This document shows positions 56,206 through 64,000 of a stretch of 64,000 nt of DNA, piece by piece. Positions within the stretch are counted from its first letter, which is position 1; each line of letters begins with the position of its first letter. The stretch spans positions 3,782,001 through 3,846,000 of the forward strand of contig NZ_CP132942.1 in the NCBI RefSeq assembly GCF_040359615.1. Direction: 5' to 3'. Under the pieces are notes generated by a model that was given only the letters and a program-made list of their open reading frames with translations, made no database searches and had not been told where the DNA came from. Made by a program: the position numbers and the translations under genes. The stretch is from Tunturibacter psychrotolerans. Its GTDB lineage: Bacteria > Acidobacteriota > Terriglobia > Terriglobales > Acidobacteriaceae.

Positions 56206-56835
56206 TCACGGGAGCGGCTTCACCTGGCTCCGGCTCTCTTCAAGATCGGTGCCGAACAACCGGCGTAACGGCTTCTGTATAGCCCGAAGCAGCGCTCGCG
56301 CAGCCAGACCCGCAGCCACCAGACAAAGTAGAGCAGCCGAAGCAGCGATCACCGGATGGTGTGTAGCAAACCACGTCAGCCCAACGGCCACCACATCTTC
56401 CGACGTGCTCAGCGCAATATTGGATACCGGCTCCGGGCTCGGCGTGACCGCCGCACGCAGCGCAGTCTTCGACCCGTGCGCCGCCAGCGCCACCGCCGCA
56501 CCAACCGCCGTCGCCAGAATCTGCATCTGCGGCGACAGTTGGGAGCTCGCGTGATACGCCACCAGCGCAGCAATCGGAATTCGCACCACCGTATGCAAAC
56601 CGTTCCAGATCATGTCGAACGCCGGAATCTTATCGGCCACGAACTCGATCGCAAACATAATCCCGCACACCACCAGCACCCAGGTGTGCCCCAGCGAATC
56701 AAGTCCAGGAGGCAGTGCAACCCAATGCGTGCGAGCCAGCAGCCCAAGCGTCAGTACGGTGGCATAGATATTCAGCCCAGCCGCAAAGCTGGCTGCAATC
56801 ACCAGCGCCGTAATGTTCGCCGGACTGAAGCTCAT
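56206..56835 (-). CDS. DUF4126 membrane protein
   Basis: 209-residue integral membrane protein of the DUF4126 family: helices at about 8-35, 40-62 (LGHTWVLVVCGIMFAIEFVADKIP), a central PAFDMIWNGLHTVVRIPIAALVAY segment, an alanine-rich helix, and a C-terminal helix pair followed by a basic tail. The conserved FVADKIP-FD pattern is the main evidence. Function unknown. It is 60 bp after dgt on the same strand and the two could be cotranscribed. Confidence 0.82.
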   Translation of the reverse strand: MSFSPANITALVIAASFAAGLNIYATVLTLGLLARTHWVALPPGLDSLGHTWVLVVCGIMFAIEFVADKIPAFDMIWNGLHTVVRIPIAALVAYHASSQLSPQMQILATAVGAAVALAAHGSKTALRAAVTPSPEPVSNIALSTSEDVVAVGLTWFATHHPVIAASAALLCLVAAGLAARALLRAIQKPLRRLFGTDLEESRSQVKPLP

Positions 56836-56895
56836 GTGGCTGAAAGTGTACCCCGTCCCATAAGAGGTCGTGCACTTTTAAATCGCTCAAAAGCT

Positions 56896-58038
56896 CTACC
56901 GACGCACAGCCCGCTTGATCTGCGCATATTGCAACAGAATGAAGCTGTCCGTCATTCCAGCGATATAGTCTGCCACCACGCGGGCCAGGCCCTGGTTCTC
57001 CACCGACTCGAAGTGGCTCACCGGCAGCTCCTCCGGGTCGTTGATCCAGTAGTCGAACAACGCCGTAACCACCTCCTCCGCCTTGTCATGCTCATGTTCA
57101 AGCGCCGGACAGGTGTAGAGGGTGTCGTAGAGATACTGCTTCTCCTGGAGACGCTGCGCTTCAACCTCAGGCGAAAACAAAGCGAGCCGGCTGGCGTGTC
57201 TGCGAATATCAGCCAGCGACTCCGCTCCAATCGCCAGCGTGTTGCGAGCCGTATTTTCAATCAAATCGTCGGTAAGAACGTTTTGCATCAACTGCAACGC
57301 TTCGTTGAACAGGAACTTCTCATCGACCCCGACATGCTCTCGTTCGACGGTCTTATAGCAGCGCGCGACGATCTCCACATGCTCGCAGATATGCCCAATC
57401 TCGAGCAGCCCGGACTCGACGCCGTCATCAAGGTCCGCCGTAAGATAGGAGATCTCATCTGCCAGATCGATCAACTGAGCCTCGAGCGGTGGTCTCTGAT
57501 CCAGCAGAAAGCCTGCCAGATCGGGATGCTTCTCCACACTGTAGTCACGCGAATGCTTGATGATGCCCTCGCGAACGCCAAGCGTCAGGTTCAGCCCACG
57601 ATGCGCGGCATAGCGCAACTCGAAGTGCTCAACGATTCGCAAAGCATGGATATTGTGATCAAAGCCGCTGCCATGCCTCTTCAAACAGCGGTCGAGCGCC
57701 CGTTCCCCGGCATGTCCAAACGGAGGATGTCCGATGTCATGGACCAATGCCAGCGTCTCGGCCAGATCTTCCTGCAGCCTGAGCGCAGCCGCAACCGCCC
57801 GTGCAATCTGCGCGACCTCAATCGTATGAGTCAATCGGCTACGAAAATGATCCGACGCGCGGCTCGTAAAAACTTGCGTCTTCCCCGCAAGTCTCCGAAA
57901 AGCGCGAGCCTGCACAATTCGCTCCCGGTCCCGTTGAAACGGAGTCCGCGAAGGCCGAAAAGGTGCCGGGTAAACGCGAGTCAGTAGCAGGTCGCCCGGT
58001 TCGGCGACGACCGCGCATCGATGCAGATCCGTTGCCAT
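56896..58038 (-). CDS. dgt: dGTP triphosphohydrolase-like HD protein
   Basis: HD-domain hydrolase that cleaves dNTPs to the deoxynucleoside and triphosphate (dGTPase family). 380 residues: RRLAGKTQVF near the start, the metal motif RLTHTIEVAQIA and VHDIGHPPFGHAGE (HD pair), HNIHALRIVEH and DEISYLTADLDD for the remaining ligands. The length suits the Dgt/SAMHD1-like type-2 group rather than the 500-residue E. coli enzyme. ATG 58038 chosen; a TTG at 58062 adds eight residues of no family likeness. A strong hairpin separates it from the TPR gene upstream. Confidence 0.9.
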   Translation of the reverse strand: MATDLHRCAVVAEPGDLLLTRVYPAPFRPSRTPFQRDRERIVQARAFRRLAGKTQVFTSRASDHFRSRLTHTIEVAQIARAVAAALRLQEDLAETLALVHDIGHPPFGHAGERALDRCLKRHGSGFDHNIHALRIVEHFELRYAAHRGLNLTLGVREGIIKHSRDYSVEKHPDLAGFLLDQRPPLEAQLIDLADEISYLTADLDDGVESGLLEIGHICEHVEIVARCYKTVEREHVGVDEKFLFNEALQLMQNVLTDDLIENTARNTLAIGAESLADIRRHASRLALFSPEVEAQRLQEKQYLYDTLYTCPALEHEHDKAEEVVTALFDYWINDPEELPVSHFESVENQGLARVVADYIAGMTDSFILLQYAQIKRAVRR

Positions 58039-58062
58039 AGTCGACTCTAGTGTAAATGGCAA

Positions 58063-58090
58063 AGGCCTCTCGAGCTTGCTCGAGAGGCCT
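58063..58090 (-). terminator. Perfect 12-bp hairpin after the TPR gene
   Basis: AGGCCTCTCGAG pairs with CTCGAGAGGCCT around CTTG, 16 bp after the TPR-protein stop on the minus strand and just before dgt. It has no strong T run, so termination efficiency is uncertain. Confidence 0.65.
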
Positions 58091-58106
58091 CACACTTACC
58101 CACTAA

Positions 58107-60200
58107 CTACTTGACCGAAACAGTCCCGACCTTCGCCAGCTTCACGCGAGCGTTCTCAAGCTTATGCTCAACCTTCGCAACATCCGCAGGATCCGCATCG
58201 GCCGGCAGGGACCGGGAATACTCAGTCATCGACCGCTCCCACTGTGCCACCGCCATCTTCAGGTTCCCGGTCTTCTCATAAACCTCACCGAGATGATCGT
58301 GAACGGTGGGGTCGGTGTTGATCCGCTCGTTCGCTTTGCGAAGATTTTCTTCCGCCAACGCATATTGACCTGATTTGTAGTAAACCCAGCCAAGCGAGTC
58401 CAGAAACGCACCATTTTGCGGATCGAGTTCAACCGCCTTCCGAATCATCGTCAACGCCTCCGGAAGCCGAACACCGCGATCGGCCAGCATATAGCCGAGA
58501 TAGTTGAGCACGGTAGCGTTCTGCGGATCGATGACAAGCGCCTTCCGGAACTCAGCTTCCGCAAGATCATACTGTTTCTGCTTGTCGTAAAGCGCACCTC
58601 TCAGGAACGCCACATAAAGCTTCTCGTCAGGCTTCGTGGCTAGCGCATCAGCGCTCGTCAACTCAGCAGACGCTTCCTGAAACCGCTTGAGACGCGTATA
58701 AATCTGGGCCAAAGCCAGATGCGAATCGCGCTCGTCCGCAGTTCCCTTTGTCGCGGCCAACTGCGCATTTGCCAGTGCGACACCTCCATCAACCGAACCT
58801 GTATCAGCGAGTTGCCCCGCATACATCAGCTGAATCCCATGATCATTCGGCATCAGCTTCGCTACTTCAGCAGCAGTCGCAGTAGCTTCCTTCCACTGGT
58901 GAGCATCGCGATACGCATCGATCTGCCCTTGATAACCACTCTTGACGTAATCACCACCGAGCGCAGCCATCTGCTTGTAGGCAGCAACCGCCTCTGCGGT
59001 CTTGTTCTCCTCGCGATAGATAATGGCTAGCCTATCCAGGAAGATCGAGCGATTCGCCTTCTCTCCATCCGTATATTTCCCATCCGGATGCGCAGTATCT
59101 GCCACCAGCTTAGTCAGGACTCCAGTCGCATCGTCATAGCGCCCCAGCGAGTCATAGATAAGCGCCTCATTGTAGGTAAGCTCGAGCGAGTCCGGAGCCA
59201 ATGGCTTTGCCTTATCGAGTGTCTTGAGCGCTTCGTCGTAGTGGCCCTGTCTGCGTTCGATCTCCGAGATATGGATCTGCGACTGCGCGTCCTGCGGTTC
59301 AGCAGCAACGATGACATTTAACACCTTCAACGCCTCGTCCAGTTGACCATCAGCTAGTAGTGCATTGGCAAGACCGCGCTCAGTATCCAGATTGTCTGGC
59401 TCAAGATCCAGAGCTCGATGGTATGCAGCGATCGCGTCCTTATTTTTCTTCAGTTGCTCGTAACTCGCACCCAGAGCGAACTCGACGCGAGGCGAACGAT
59501 CGTCAACCGGCACCGAACTAAGTACATCTGCAGCGCGCTTCGGATCACCCTGCTCGCTATAGAGCCGCGCCATATTAAGCGCAACTTCTTCCGAATTTGC
59601 GTCGATGCTCTGGGCTGCTTTGAATTCTGCCTCCGCCTTTCCCGAATCATGATTCAGACCGTAGAGCTGGCCTAACAAAAGATGAGTCTCCACATCGCCC
59701 GGTTTCAATTGAGCGAGCTTTTCATACTCAGCAATCGCCAGTTGAAGCATTTGGCCCGATTGCGGACTTTGCATGTCCCCGAGAGAACGTAGATAGACCT
59801 TCCCCAAGAGCGTATGAGCTTCTATGTCGTCAGGATTTTTGCTCACCTGGTCCTGAGCAGCCGTCACAGCCTCACGAATACGGCCAATTTTGAAATAGAG
59901 ATCGGCCAACCCATCTTGGAGAAGATGCGAACTCGGATCGGCATCCAGAGCTAACTTGTACTGCTCCACCGCTTGTGTGGCGTAGTCCGACCGGCCCGCG
60001 TTAACCGCCATATCTTCGTAAAGCCGGGCCAGGCTGTAGTGATAATAGGAAGAAGCCCGATCAGGCTGAGCCGAAGTTGAGACCGGGATCTTCGACCCGC
60101 CTGGAGTTTGAGCGAACATGATGTGGGCCACAAAAAAAGCCGCGGCAGCGGGGATCAAACGAAAATCGCGAATAGAAGAGGCACGTAAAAAAAGCGTCAT
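58107..60200 (-). CDS. Exported tetratricopeptide-repeat protein
   Basis: 697 residues: an N-terminal signal or anchor (about 15-30, AAAAFFVAHIMFAQ) then about 15 TPR-like helical pairs covering most of the chain (for example YYHYSLARLYEDMAVNAG, ADVLSSVPVDDRSPRVEFALGASYEQL, ATVLNYLGYMLADRG, GAFLDSLGWVYYKSGQYALAEENLRKA). It should be a periplasmic or membrane-associated scaffold; partners are unknown. AGGAAA lies upstream of the ATG. The C-terminal pairs resemble those of PEP-CTERM/PilF-like TPR proteins, but no specific assignment is made. Confidence 0.85.
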   Translation of the reverse strand: MTLFLRASSIRDFRLIPAAAAFFVAHIMFAQTPGGSKIPVSTSAQPDRASSYYHYSLARLYEDMAVNAGRSDYATQAVEQYKLALDADPSSHLLQDGLADLYFKIGRIREAVTAAQDQVSKNPDDIEAHTLLGKVYLRSLGDMQSPQSGQMLQLAIAEYEKLAQLKPGDVETHLLLGQLYGLNHDSGKAEAEFKAAQSIDANSEEVALNMARLYSEQGDPKRAADVLSSVPVDDRSPRVEFALGASYEQLKKNKDAIAAYHRALDLEPDNLDTERGLANALLADGQLDEALKVLNVIVAAEPQDAQSQIHISEIERRQGHYDEALKTLDKAKPLAPDSLELTYNEALIYDSLGRYDDATGVLTKLVADTAHPDGKYTDGEKANRSIFLDRLAIIYREENKTAEAVAAYKQMAALGGDYVKSGYQGQIDAYRDAHQWKEATATAAEVAKLMPNDHGIQLMYAGQLADTGSVDGGVALANAQLAATKGTADERDSHLALAQIYTRLKRFQEASAELTSADALATKPDEKLYVAFLRGALYDKQKQYDLAEAEFRKALVIDPQNATVLNYLGYMLADRGVRLPEALTMIRKAVELDPQNGAFLDSLGWVYYKSGQYALAEENLRKANERINTDPTVHDHLGEVYEKTGNLKMAVAQWERSMTEYSRSLPADADPADVAKVEHKLENARVKLAKVGTVSVK

Positions 60201-60357
60201 GAGTTCGTTTCCTGTGCCGACGGAATAAAGTTGAAGCGATGCTGCCAGACACTGGTTAGACGATCCCGCGTCCGGATTGGATGCAGGCAGCGAGACCAGC
60301 CAATTGCGGCAACATGGCGGTGATTATATCCGTCATTAGCGGGAATCTGGAAGATTA

Positions 60358-61968
60358 TCAATGACGAAAGTGTCTGACCCCCGTAAATACCATTGCCACG
60401 CCCAGCCGATCTGCAGCCTCGATGACCTCGACATCCCGCACTGAGCCTCCGGGCTGGATTACAGCTGTAGCACCAGCTTGCGCCACGACTTCCAGACCGT
60501 CGGCAAAGGGGAAAAAGGCGTCGGAAGCGGCAACCGTACCATTTAGCGGCAGTACAGCCTTCATCGCACCGAATCGGGCTGCATCCACCCGACTCATCTG
60601 ACCTGCCCCAATACCGACCGTCTGCCCGTGTCCGTCGCTAAATCGGGCGTAGACTATCGCATTCGATTTGACATGCTTGCAGACCCGCCAGGCAAAGACC
60701 ATGGCCCGCAACTCCTCCGCGGTAGGCTTTCTTTTGGAGACGATTTGAAGCTCTCCGTCGCTGATACCTAGTCGGTCGGAATTCTGCACGAGTAGCCCTC
60801 CGGAAACTTGCTTCAAAACGCACGGGGTTTCAGTGGGCAAGATCTTGATAAGCCTGAGATTCTTTTTAGCCGCAAAAAGTTCCAGGGCTTCATTGGTGAA
60901 CGAGGGCGCTACGATCGCCTCAACAAAAAGCTTGACGATCTGCTCCGCCGCTACGGCATCCACTTCGCGATTGATTCCAATAACTCCGCCAAAAGCCGAC
61001 ACTGGATCTGCCTCGAGTGCCCGAAGGTAGGCTTCGGCAATAGTCGCTCCTGTTGAAGCCCCACAGGGATTAGTGTGTTTGATGATAACCACTGCCGGTT
61101 CGTCGAACTCGCTCACTAACTCCCAGCAGGCGTCCAAATCTACAATGTTGTTATAGCTAAGTTCCTTACCTTGCAACTGCTTAGCGTTAGCAATGCCCAT
61201 TTCGCTGCCATCTGTGTACAATGCAGCCCGCTGGTGGGGATTTTCGCCATAGCGAAGTGTCTTGAGTAGCTGGTCATTGACTCGGATTGTTGCTGGCAAC
61301 TGATCTTTCGAAAAGATAGCTCTGCCACTCGGAGTTTCGATGCTTTCCAGTGTCGTCGCTATGCCCGCATCGTAAGCCGCTGTGACCGCGAAGGCAGCCC
61401 TGGCTAGATTCCATCGCGTCGTGCGACTCAAACTACCGGAGTTCGCTGCCATCTCATCTGCCAACCGGGCGTAGTCTGCGACAGAGGTCACAATCGCTAC
61501 ATCGGCAAAGTTCTTCGCCGCTGACCGAACCATCGACGGTCCACCGATATCGATATTTTCGATTACATCCGCGAACGAAACTCCGGGTCGGTTCGCAGTC
61601 TTCTCAAACGCATACAGATTTACCACTACCATATCGATTGGTTCGATCTGGTGCTCAGCGACTGACGCCCTATGATCCGCGTTATCACGTATATGTAGTA
61701 TCCCACCATGAACTTTTGGGTGAAGTGTCTTCACTCGCCCGTCGAGCATTTCGGGAAATCCAGTCAGGTCGCTAATATCGCGCACCGGAAGACCAGCTTC
61801 TCGTAGCGCACGCGCAGTTCCTCCTGTCGAAACTAGATCGACTCGGAATGAAGCGAGGACTCGAGCAAAATCAACGAGTCCAGTCTTATCGGTAACAGAA
61901 AGCAGAGCGCGACGGATCTTACGAAAATCAGTAGGAGCGGCTAAATAGTCAATGTCGTGTTCAATCAT
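60358..61968 (-). CDS. purH: Bifunctional AICAR formyltransferase / IMP cyclohydrolase
   Basis: Catalyses the last two steps of de novo purine synthesis. The N-terminal IMP cyclohydrolase domain (about 15-215) shows [52 protein letters not shown] and [16 protein letters not shown]. The C-terminal formyltransferase domain shows [36 protein letters not shown] and [26 protein letters not shown] and the final IQPGGSVRD complete it. Length 536 is standard. GTG 61971 directly precedes ATG 61968. pyrD lies 40 bp upstream on the same strand. Confidence 0.95.
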   Translation of the reverse strand: MIEHDIDYLAAPTDFRKIRRALLSVTDKTGLVDFARVLASFRVDLVSTGGTARALREAGLPVRDISDLTGFPEMLDGRVKTLHPKVHGGILHIRDNADHRASVAEHQIEPIDMVVVNLYAFEKTANRPGVSFADVIENIDIGGPSMVRSAAKNFADVAIVTSVADYARLADEMAANSGSLSRTTRWNLARAAFAVTAAYDAGIATTLESIETPSGRAIFSKDQLPATIRVNDQLLKTLRYGENPHQRAALYTDGSEMGIANAKQLQGKELSYNNIVDLDACWELVSEFDEPAVVIIKHTNPCGASTGATIAEAYLRALEADPVSAFGGVIGINREVDAVAAEQIVKLFVEAIVAPSFTNEALELFAAKKNLRLIKILPTETPCVLKQVSGGLLVQNSDRLGISDGELQIVSKRKPTAEELRAMVFAWRVCKHVKSNAIVYARFSDGHGQTVGIGAGQMSRVDAARFGAMKAVLPLNGTVAASDAFFPFADGLEVVAQAGATAVIQPGGSVRDVEVIEAADRLGVAMVFTGVRHFRH

Positions 61969-62007
61969 CACCTGACTATTCTAAGCCAGCACACCGACGA
62001 CATGTCG

Positions 62008-62952
62008 CTAGAGCAGGACCGATCCGGTTAGCGAGCTTACCAGAGCTACATCGTGTGCAATACACCAGCGCTTCATCCCGTTGGCAATATTCTCGACGGC
62101 GCGTGGATCCGCATAGCTAGCCGTCCCGACTTGTACCGCAGTCGCTCCAGCCATCATGAACTCCACCGCGTCCTCGGGCCGAACAATTCCTCCCATACCT
62201 ACGATAGGAATCGTCACATTCTTTGAAACCTCGTGCACCATCCGCACGGCAATTGGCTTGATGGCAGGTCCGGAGAGCCCTCCGGTAATGTTGCCGATAC
62301 GAGGACGACGCGTCTCAACATCGATCGCCAAAGATACGAAGGTGTTGACGAGCGAAACAGCGTCGGCTCCCCCATCTGCAGCAACACGCGCCATTAATCC
62401 AATATCCGTGACATTTGGCGAAAGCTTGACCATCAAAGGCCTGCGAGCGACCGCCTTACAGCGTGCTACCAGCTCCCAAAGTTGCGGAGGATCGGTCCCA
62501 AAGACCATGCCTCCATGGCTGGTATTGGGACAACTCGCATTCAGCTCATACATCGCTATGTCCGGGGCGTCGTTCAGGGCTTTGATTACCTCAAGGCAAT
62601 CTTGGATAGTGAAACCAAAGACATTCGCAAGAATGACCGCTCCTTTGATTTTCCTCAGCTTGGGTAGCTTTTCTGCGATAAAGGCTCGAACCCCCATATT
62701 CTGCAGCCCAATCGCGTTCATCATCCCCGCGGCGGTTTCGATGATTCGGGGAGCCGGATTACCTGCCATGGGCTCGCGCGAAAGCCCCTTGGTAACGAAC
62801 CCTCCTATCCGAGATATTGAGACAATGTCCTCAAATTCGACCCCATAGCCAAAGGTTCCGCTCGCCGCAATTACCGGCGAACAAAACTCAATACCGGCAA
62901 CCTTCACCCGCATGTCAGGTTCTTTGGTTCGTGCAGACGCGCTCACTGTCAT
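62008..62952 (-). CDS. pyrD: Dihydroorotate dehydrogenase, class 1B type
   Basis: Oxidises dihydroorotate to orotate in de novo pyrimidine synthesis, using FMN. 314 residues with PVIAASGTFGYG, NAIGLQNMG, the active-site cysteine in ELNASCPNTSHGG, KLSPNVTDIG, NTFVSLAID and GGLSGPAIKPIAVRMV; FMN phosphate is bound by IPIVGMGGI and GATAVQVGTA. Cysteine as base marks a class 1 enzyme and the sequence fits the NAD-linked 1B form, which needs a PyrK subunit; no pyrK is in the window. Its base composition is more AT-rich than the left half of the window. Confidence 0.94.
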   Translation of the reverse strand: MTVSASARTKEPDMRVKVAGIEFCSPVIAASGTFGYGVEFEDIVSISRIGGFVTKGLSREPMAGNPAPRIIETAAGMMNAIGLQNMGVRAFIAEKLPKLRKIKGAVILANVFGFTIQDCLEVIKALNDAPDIAMYELNASCPNTSHGGMVFGTDPPQLWELVARCKAVARRPLMVKLSPNVTDIGLMARVAADGGADAVSLVNTFVSLAIDVETRRPRIGNITGGLSGPAIKPIAVRMVHEVSKNVTIPIVGMGGIVRPEDAVEFMMAGATAVQVGTASYADPRAVENIANGMKRWCIAHDVALVSSLTGSVLL

Positions 62953-62988
62953 GATTCCATTCTCATACTTAAACAGTTTAGCGGTACC

Positions 62989-64000
62989 TTACCGCCCGTC
63001 AGCATTGGCTGGTCGCAGTGCTTCAGTTAGAACCCGACCAACACTAGCGGACGGCGCATTAACTCCCAAAACAGACGCAAACGTAGCCGCGAGGTCCACC
63101 GGGGCAACTTGCTCGCGATACAGCCCTGGCAAAAACTCCTCCCCAAAAAAACCAAGTGGCACATGTCGGTCATAGCTCCAAGGAGAGAAATGCGTCGTCT
63201 GTATCCCGGTTAATTATTCCATCTGGTACGCTGTCGGGAAGATCATCACATACCATCCACCGTGATCGGTGTAACTATGGGAAATGAGGCGTCCAAACTC
63301 CGTGTTGGGCACCTTTCCTGCCTCCAGATCAACCTGAGTGCGGCTGAAGTAAATCGACGGATCGGCGTCGACGCGGCTCTCTTGATACCTCCGAATAGCT
63401 TCCGGCGTGAGCAGAGTGTTTGGAGGCAATGCCGAAGCGCCTAGCTTCTTGACAGCCGTTGGAATCGCGTCGACCACAGCCTGCTCGGCATCCTTTTCAG
63501 ATGCGGCGCCAAAAGCTCGAGGATCGAGCGCCAGATATGGCAGCTCTTGAGTCGGCATAAAATAATGCACGCCTTTATTCGGAGAGAACCGGGCATTTAA
63601 ACTCTCGTCAATCGCTTCAGTAAGAGCGTCCAAATCCAGGCGCGCCGAAGCCACACCCAGCTTCGCAGATTCCGTGGGAATTGGCCCGATTCCATGATCC
63701 GCGGTCAGCGCGACCATCACATTTTCCAAGCCAATCTTTTTGTCAATGTAGCTGAAGAAGCTGTCGAGGTCCTGATCCAGGCGAATGACCATCTCACGCT
63801 GAGCGTCATAATCCGGTCCAAACTGATGTCCTTGGATGTCGTTAGCTGACAGACTAACCGTGAGCACATCCGTCACACTGTTCTGGCCCATCGACTCCCC
63901 TCGATAAGAGCGCGGACGAAATCCAGCTCGTAACTGTTCGCAGCAGGAGTATGCCCTACGAGTGAGTAGAATTGCGTCGTTCCGTCAAGACCTGCCTCTT
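62989..64000 (-). pseudogene. Alkaline-phosphatase-family (type I phosphodiesterase-like) gene with frameshift and internal stop
   Basis: The reading frame enters from the window edge (GLDGTTQFYSLVGHTPAANS, then a segment ending FVRALIEG) and breaks at a run of four G (63897-63900). Restoring one G joins it to ESMGQNSVTDVL. The next segment has SLSANDIQGHQFGPDYD and ALTADHGIGPIPTE, the metal-binding Asp/His sites of the family. A TAA at 63214-63216 interrupts the frame, which then continues in the same frame as LTGIQTTHFSPWSYDRHVPLG to a true stop at 62989. Two lesions make a sequencing error alone unlikely. Without them it would be an exported phosphatase or nucleotide phosphodiesterase. Confidence 0.82.

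Overview
This is a GC-rich, gene-dense bacterial chromosome segment with no rRNA, tRNA, CRISPR array or intact prophage that I could see. The protein set points to Acidobacteriota, family Acidobacteriaceae (Terriglobus/Granulicella/Edaphobacter type). The main pointers are a TonB-dependent receptor with an N-terminal carboxypeptidase-like domain, several SpoIIE/PP2C phosphatases, a small secreted protein of a type common in that group, a cyclic-glucan-synthase-like giant protein, and intergenic repeats I associate with those genomes. The taxonomic call is an inference from gene content, not from a marker alignment.

Layout. 1-7.1 kb: the N-terminal part of an Lhr-type helicase, then a compact chemotaxis operon on the minus strand (cheA-cheW-cheY-cheB-cheR) with overlapping genes and no receptor. 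7.1-9.1 kb: cytidine deaminase and pyrimidine-nucleoside phosphorylase. 9.1-17.4 kb: a small secreted protein, an FkbM methyltransferase, an FHA-GAF sigma-54 activator, a concentrative nucleoside transporter, a membrane PP2C phosphatase, a peroxiredoxin-like protein and purine-nucleoside phosphorylase. 17.4-20 kb: two PlsC acyltransferases flanking an OlsB-like N-acyltransferase, which looks like ornithine/amino-acid lipid synthesis. 20-29.3 kb: DUF2062 protein, S1/P1 nuclease, nicotinate phosphoribosyltransferase, alpha/beta hydrolase, a VOC-PP2C fusion, an FAD monooxygenase, a VanX-type dipeptidase and a deoxyhypusine-synthase-like enzyme. 29.5-32.2 kb: a hybrid histidine kinase, a response regulator and a free HPt protein, enough parts for a phosphorelay. 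32.4-35.7 kb: a long secreted protein alternating collagen-like triplets with eight CBM5/12-like modules. 36-42.7 kb: phosphoglucomutase, a head-to-head pair of 5'-truncated genes (AraC regulator and SnoaL-like protein), MBL-fold hydrolase, HPF-like protein, alginate-lyase-like protein and a tiny His-rich protein. 42.9-49.3 kb: ABC exporter and a cyclic beta-1,2-glucan-synthase-like protein that lacks the usual C-terminal phosphorylase half. 49.4-56.8 kb: TonB receptor with a small Cys/His protein, ribosomal protein S1, M23 peptidase, SRPBCC protein and DUF4126 protein. 56.9-64 kb: dGTPase, TPR protein, PurH, PyrD, and a broken alkaline-phosphatase-family gene that runs off the window.

How the genes fit together. 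Nucleoside and nucleotide handling recurs: uptake (CNT), salvage (Cdd, pyrimidine- and purine-nucleoside phosphorylases, dGTPase), NAD salvage (PncB) and de novo steps (PurH, PyrD). Envelope and surface functions are the second theme: amino-acid lipids, cyclic glucan, a collagen-like adhesin, M23 peptidase and dipeptidase. Signalling is the third.

The most interesting non-coding signals are two families of interspersed elements. One is a short double-hairpin element in three copies whose stem changes sequence while keeping its pairing. The other is a composite element at three loci: a TCTGTCAAGCCC box, at two loci a promoter-like hexamer at identical spacing followed by a strong terminator-like hairpin, and then a G-rich GGTACC motif at a gene boundary.
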